A stretch of DNA of 64,000 nucleotides from Ferrimonas senticii DSM 18821 (GTDB lineage: Bacteria; Pseudomonadota; Gammaproteobacteria; Enterobacterales; Shewanellaceae), in contig NZ_AUGM01000004.1 of NCBI RefSeq assembly GCF_000422665.1, positions 310,001-374,000 on the forward strand, written 5' to 3'. Below the pieces are notes generated by a model that searched no databases, had not been told where the DNA came from, and saw nothing but the letters and a program-made list of their open reading frames with translations. Below, piece by piece: positions 63,065 to 64,000 of this stretch (position 1 is the stretch's first letter; every line of letters starts with the position of its first letter). The translations under genes and the position numbers were made by a program.

Positions 63065-64000
63065 ATGCCCAGTTTATTGCGTCCAGTGGCGGTGTTAATT
63101 AGCGTGTTGCTGTGCGGCCAATTGGTGGCCTGTGGTGGTGGTGGCGGTGGCGACGTGGTTGACCCGACTCCTGATCTACCCGATCTGCCGGATCCGGAGC
63201 AGCCCAACCCGAATCTGCCTGCGCCGGATTTGGCGCCGATCCCCAGCAGCGGCATTGTGGTTAACACTATCGATGAGCTTAACGCTGAGCTTGGCAAAGC
63301 CAATCACGGTGAGGTGATCTTGTTGGCCGATGGCGAATGGCCCAATCTGCAACTGACGATTGATAGAGACAATCTGATTATCGCCGCGCAAACCGTTGGC
63401 CAAGTGCGGATAACCGGTGACAGCACCGTCGAAGTTAACGGCGATAACGTCCGCCTTGATGGTCTGTATTGGGATAACGCCACCCCAGAGCAAAGCAATG
63501 GCCTGGTGGTGCTTAATGGCAACAACAACACGCTAAGTAACAGCACCATAGTCGGCGCTGGAGTCAACAACAACCCCAGTTGCACCGGTGGCGATCATCG
63601 CTGGGTCAGCCTAAAAGGCAAACAGCATCAGGTGGTCAGCAATCGTTTTGATGGTAAGTGCGGCAAAGGGGTATTGCTGACGGTATGGCGCCAATCCGGC
63701 AAAACCGATGAGCATCTCATTAGCCATAACCTGTTTCGTGATTACCACCGCCGCCACAATGAAACGAACGGCTTTGAGGGGATCCGCATCGGCACCAGTG
63801 ACAGTTCCCAATCCGATTCCAACACCGTGGTGCAGTACAACCTGTTTGAACGGATCAACGGCGAGATTGAAATTATCTCCAGCAAATCCGGCGGCAACCA
63901 CTATCGCTTCAATACTTTTCGCAACAGCGACGGCTTACTAACCCTGCGCCACGGCAAAGACAATGTTGTTGAAAACAATCTGTTTTTGCAATCTGGCAGC
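63065..64000 (+). CDS. PL6 (chondroitinase B-like) alginate lyase lipoprotein, 3' end outside window
   Basis: The first 312 residues of an exported protein; the frame is open at the right edge. Lipobox LVAC (Cys20) followed by GGGGG and a Pro-rich linker, then a parallel beta-helix (from about 60). The PL6 hallmark segments are clear: NGFEGIRIGTSD, then INGEIEIISSKSGGNHYRFN with the catalytic Lys, then DGLLTLRHGKDNVVENN with the catalytic Arg. PL6 enzymes cut MG/M blocks of alginate. Outer-membrane anchoring suits first-step depolymerisation. GGAGG lies 5 bases before the ATG. Confidence 0.92.
   Translation, partial: MPSLLRPVAVLISVLLCGQLVACGGGGGGDVVDPTPDLPDLPDPEQPNPNLPAPDLAPIPSSGIVVNTIDELNAELGKANHGEVILLADGEWPNLQLTIDRDNLIIAAQTVGQVRITGDSTVEVNGDNVRLDGLYWDNATPEQSNGLVVLNGNNNTLSNSTIVGAGVNNNPSCTGGDHRWVSLKGKQHQVVSNRFDGKCGKGVLLTVWRQSGKTDEHLISHNLFRDYHRRHNETNGFEGIRIGTSDSSQSDSNTVVQYNLFERINGEIEIISSKSGGNHYRFNTFRNSDGLLTLRHGKDNVVENNLFLQSGS

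Overview
The window looks like chromosomal DNA of a marine, facultatively anaerobic gammaproteobacterium of the Ferrimonas/Shewanella group. This rests on gene content only: two periplasmic flavocytochrome c modules (Tat-exported flavoprotein plus small tetraheme cytochrome c), an E. coli-like housekeeping string xerD-dsbC-recJ / prfB-lysS with the +1 frameshift in prfB, outer-membrane phospholipase A, and a large alginate-use locus. No tRNA, rRNA, CRISPR array, phage or intact insertion sequence was recognised.

Layout. 1-6.9 kb: mixed housekeeping genes (protein tail, DUF4250 protein, ferredoxin-NADP reductase, Na+/carboxylate-type symporter, MscS-like channel, lipoprotein, pldA). 7.1-10.1 kb: first flavocytochrome pair and a convergent LysR regulator. 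10.5-15.5 kb: giant subtilase with a GlyGly-CTERM-like tail. 15.6-21.4 kb: secreted small protein, a membrane-tethered winged-helix regulator with an extracytoplasmic receiver-like domain, a TetR regulator, a periplasmic cupin with the metal-ligand spacing of DMSP lyases, an enoyl-CoA hydratase-like protein, an aldehyde-dehydrogenase gene remnant and a DUF4437 cupin. 21.4-27.2 kb: DEAD-box helicase, LysE/ArgO exporter, quinone oxidoreductase, an 870-bp gene-free repeat-like block, small exported proteins, arsC, yqfB. 27.4-43.3 kb: lysS-prfB, then a 9.4-kb insert, then recJ-dsbC-xerD. 43.5-47.9 kb: RND efflux pair. 48-64 kb: alginate locus.

Most interesting system. The 30.2-39.6 kb insert splits recJ from prfB, which are adjacent in E. 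coli. It carries a sigma54 enhancer-binding activator, two exported lyases of the histidine/phenylalanine ammonia-lyase superfamily, a Tat flavoprotein, a tetraheme cytochrome and a porin. Both lyases have lost the Ala-Ser-Gly triad that forms the MIO cofactor. Three of the transcription units have a -24/-12 sigma54 promoter 36-45 bp before the start codon, and all four have copies of an imperfect palindrome near TTCACGACATTTCGTTAA upstream. The simplest reading is a self-contained periplasmic respiratory module: lyases eliminate an amine (plausibly trimethylamine from a betaine such as ergothioneine) to give an alpha,beta-unsaturated acid, and the flavocytochrome uses that acid as terminal electron acceptor. 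Substrates are inferred, not shown.

Alginate locus. An alginate-lyase-family protein, two cytosolic PL17-type oligoalginate lyases, a KdgM-like porin, KdgF, an SDR (probable DEH reductase), KdgK, pyruvate kinase, an IclR regulator, a beta-helix lipoprotein and a PL6 lyase (cut by the window end) form a nearly complete alginate-to-pyruvate route. A palindrome TGAAAYGNCRTTTCA lies before most of these units and is the likely operator of the IclR protein. KDPG aldolase and an obvious inner-membrane oligomer importer are not in the window.
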